Shown: piece after piece, positions 62,621 through 64,000 of the stretch
Position numbering within the stretch: position 1 is the first letter of the stretch
Layout of the letters: each line of letters opens with the position of its first letter
Assembly (NCBI RefSeq): GCF_001660815.1
Contig: NZ_LYMI01000067.1
Location: 1 to 64,000 of the forward strand
DNA from: Xanthomonas nasturtii
GTDB taxonomy: Bacteria > Pseudomonadota > Gammaproteobacteria > Xanthomonadales > Xanthomonadaceae
Length of the DNA: 64,000 bases
Direction: 5' to 3'
Made by a program: the position numbers and the translations under genes
The notes under the pieces: generated by a model
What the model saw: the letters and a program-made list of their open reading frames with translations, nothing else
Database searches by the model: none
What the model was told of the DNA's origin: nothing

Positions 62621-62934
62621 TTGTGTTTTCCTGGACCCAAAGAAGGCAGCGATAACGTTCTGGTCGGACCTGCTGCCCCCGGCAGCGTCAACCGAATGGC
62701 GGCCATCGATTGTCGGACCCAGCACACGTGCTGGTTCTTGATCACCGTTTCCCATGCAATGGTATCGAGCTAACCGCGACCGGCTGAGCCGAAGACAAGG
62801 CCAAGGCGCCGCTATACAAGCCGGTCACGGCGGGCGCGGCACCATGCGCGCCGTCGCCGGTCGATGCAGGTGGATTTATCGTGCCGTGGCGTCGCCCCCT
62901 GCTTGCCCGCTCTCTCCTGCCAATGGTGCTGCGT
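62621..62934. other. 314-bp gap after the ugd-slyX-DUF2058 terminator
   Basis: Leader region of the next gene. No repeat or clear promoter recognised; the reading frame of the next gene can be extended upstream to a GTG at 62881. Confidence 0.4.
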
Positions 62935-63771
62935 ATGTCCCTGTCGTCGAACTCCCTGAAATCCCGCGCCGTGGCGGCCGTTGAATCTTGTGCGCTTGGT
63001 CGCGTGCGTGTGCGGGCGCCTCGCCGAACGGTGTCGCGCGCGGTGATGATGCTGGCGCTGTGCGCGGCCAGTGGGCAGGCCGCCGCGCAGGCGGACGATG
63101 CGCCGGCCTTCGACCGTCCTGGCATTCCGTTCGCTGCGGAAACGCTGCAGCCGGGTGCGTTCGCCTGGGAGCAGGGCTTGCCGGATGCGAGCACCGATCG
63201 CAGCGAGGGGCAGCGCACCACTCAATACACCGCCGATACGCTGCTGCGGCTGGGATTGTTTCAGAACGTCGAGTTGCAGCTCGGCAGCGACAGCTACAAC
63301 TGGCAGCATGGCGGTGGTACGCGGGTGCATGGTGGAGGCGACAGCCATGTCGGGTTGAAGGTGGCCTTGCCATCACGTTCGGATGGTTTTCAGTGGGCGG
63401 CGCTGGGTACCTATAGCGTGCCGACCGGCAGCCCGGCGTTCAGTGATGGCTATTCACGCGAACTGGGAGTGACTGCGTCCTGGGATATGCCGCAGCAACG
63501 CGCCATCGCGCTGTATGTCAATTACGCGCGCGACGACGATGGGCACACCTGGACCTTCGCGCCCAATTACACGTTTTTTTCCGGCGAACATTTCAGCAGC
63601 TACGTCGAAGCGGGTTTCGATACCGGCAGCGAGCATTCGCGCGTCGCCGGTGCGGGTGGCGCCTGGCAACTGCCGCACGCGATGCAGCTGGACGTGTCGG
63701 TGCTGCGTGGCCTGACGTCGGAAAGCCCGGATTGGCAGGGCGGCATCGGGTTGTCGATCGCGTTTCAGTAA
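62935..63771 (+). CDS. Outer-membrane-type protein, phenol_MetA_deg-like
   Basis: 278 aa from ATG 62935 (MSLSSNSLKSRAV). A signal peptide core (MMLALCAASGQAAAQ) lies at residues about 38-52, so the true start may be ATG 63046. A GTG at 62881 is also possible. Mature part: FDRPGIPFAAETLQPGAFAWEQGL and a beta-barrel with alternating aromatic residues, ending GGIGLSIAFQ with a terminal Phe. It resembles PF13557-type putative transporters. Role unknown. Confidence 0.65.
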   Translation: MSLSSNSLKSRAVAAVESCALGRVRVRAPRRTVSRAVMMLALCAASGQAAAQADDAPAFDRPGIPFAAETLQPGAFAWEQGLPDASTDRSEGQRTTQYTADTLLRLGLFQNVELQLGSDSYNWQHGGGTRVHGGGDSHVGLKVALPSRSDGFQWAALGTYSVPTGSPAFSDGYSRELGVTASWDMPQQRAIALYVNYARDDDGHTWTFAPNYTFFSGEHFSSYVEAGFDTGSEHSRVAGAGGAWQLPHAMQLDVSVLRGLTSESPDWQGGIGLSIAFQ

Positions 63772-63889
63772 GTGCGCCAAGCCGCTGAACGATCGTCGCT
63801 TGCCAGACCGCGTTACGCGCTGAGGCGCATTCGGGTGCGTGAGCGCCTATGTTGCACTGCCGCATGCATTGGGGGCCTGGAAAAGGCCT

Positions 63890-63907
63890 AATTGGATCGA
63901 TCCAATT
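63890..63907. promoter_or_regulatory. 18-bp perfect palindrome, operator-like
   Basis: AATTGGATC/GATCCAATT, centred on CG, is the style of LacI- or GntR-family operators. It lies 2 bases before an ATG. Confidence 0.55.
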
Positions 63908-63909
63908 TG

Positions 63910-64000
63910 ATGCCAATGCATGCGCATTTCTTCCAACGCAAGGCGTGCCGCGTGACGCCTGCCAAGCCGACATCCACGACGACGGAGGACGCCGACGCAC
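63910..64000 (+). CDS. Possible 5' end of a gene cut by the window edge
   Basis: From ATG 63910 (or 63916) the frame reads MPMHAHFFQRKACRVTPAKP then TSTTTEDADA and stays open to the edge. Too short to name. The palindrome ahead suggests an autoregulated repressor. Confidence 0.35.
   Translation, partial: MPMHAHFFQRKACRVTPAKPTSTTTEDADA

Overview
The window reads as a Xanthomonas-type chromosome (class Gammaproteobacteria, Lysobacterales). The evidence is the tmRNA-encoded tag ANDDNYGSDFAIAA, a divergent bamE/omlA-fur pair, a recN | hrcA-grpE-dnaK-dnaJ block, sucA-sucB-lpdA, Xanthomonas-style intergenic repeats, and GC-rich coding from about 15.2 kb onward. Bases 1 to about 14.8 kb differ: they are less GC-rich, contain mobilisation and defence-type genes, and end at a tyrosine integrase next to the 3' end of ssrA.

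Region 1 (1-14,829) is best read as the right-hand part of an integrative mobilizable element in ssrA. Its left end and second att copy are not in the window. In order it holds: the 3' part of a large modular protein with a peptidoglycan-binding domain and an XVIPCD-like C-terminus (candidate type IV secretion effector); an IncQ/RSF1010-like oriT (inverted repeat plus nic-region sequence TAAGTGCGCTCT, minus strand) inside a run of hairpins; a MobA/MobL relaxase; a Septu-like pair (AAA ATPase plus HNH nuclease, overlapping ATGA); a small CxxC/SHH/CxxC protein; a leftward operon of vWA protein, PP2C phosphatase and a membrane-anchored, OB-fold-containing protein kinase (TerY-P-triad-like); a HEPN-like protein; and the integrase. 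No self-transfer (type IV secretion) genes are visible, so transfer would need a helper.

Region 2 (14.8-30.4 kb) is core genome. It has ssrA, an unusual alpha/beta-hydrolase plus subtilisin fusion, smpB, ratA, rnfH, bamE, fur, recN, the hrcA-grpE-dnaK-dnaJ heat-shock cluster with two sigma32-like promoters, pdxY and tyrA. Trans-translation, heat shock and iron regulation therefore lie side by side.

Region 3 (30.5-47.6 kb) carries a leftward TolC/HlyD/ABC set whose ABC protein has a wrecked nucleotide-binding domain, a LysR regulator, a normal ABC exporter coupled to a YigZ-family gene, a LOG-family nucleotide hydrolase, the 2-oxoglutarate dehydrogenase genes (sucA, sucB, lpdA), a GNAT-like gene and a RoxA-type ribosomal oxygenase with a long acidic tail.

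Region 4 (47.6-64 kb) has an exported PDZ protein broken by one in-frame TGA, a DUF3060 lipoprotein, purB with an upstream CNNM/CBS protein, fumC, and a six-gene leftward envelope-stress-like operon (small lipoprotein, YtrA-type GntR, ABC ATPase, permease, GIN-domain beta-solenoid protein, lipoprotein). That operon is preceded by a GGTG-N16-CACC operator candidate. Then follow a periplasmic glutathione peroxidase, a Mip-like FKBP with a duplicated N-terminal domain, ugd, slyX, a DUF2058 protein, an outer-membrane-type protein, and at the right edge a palindromic operator in front of a truncated reading frame.
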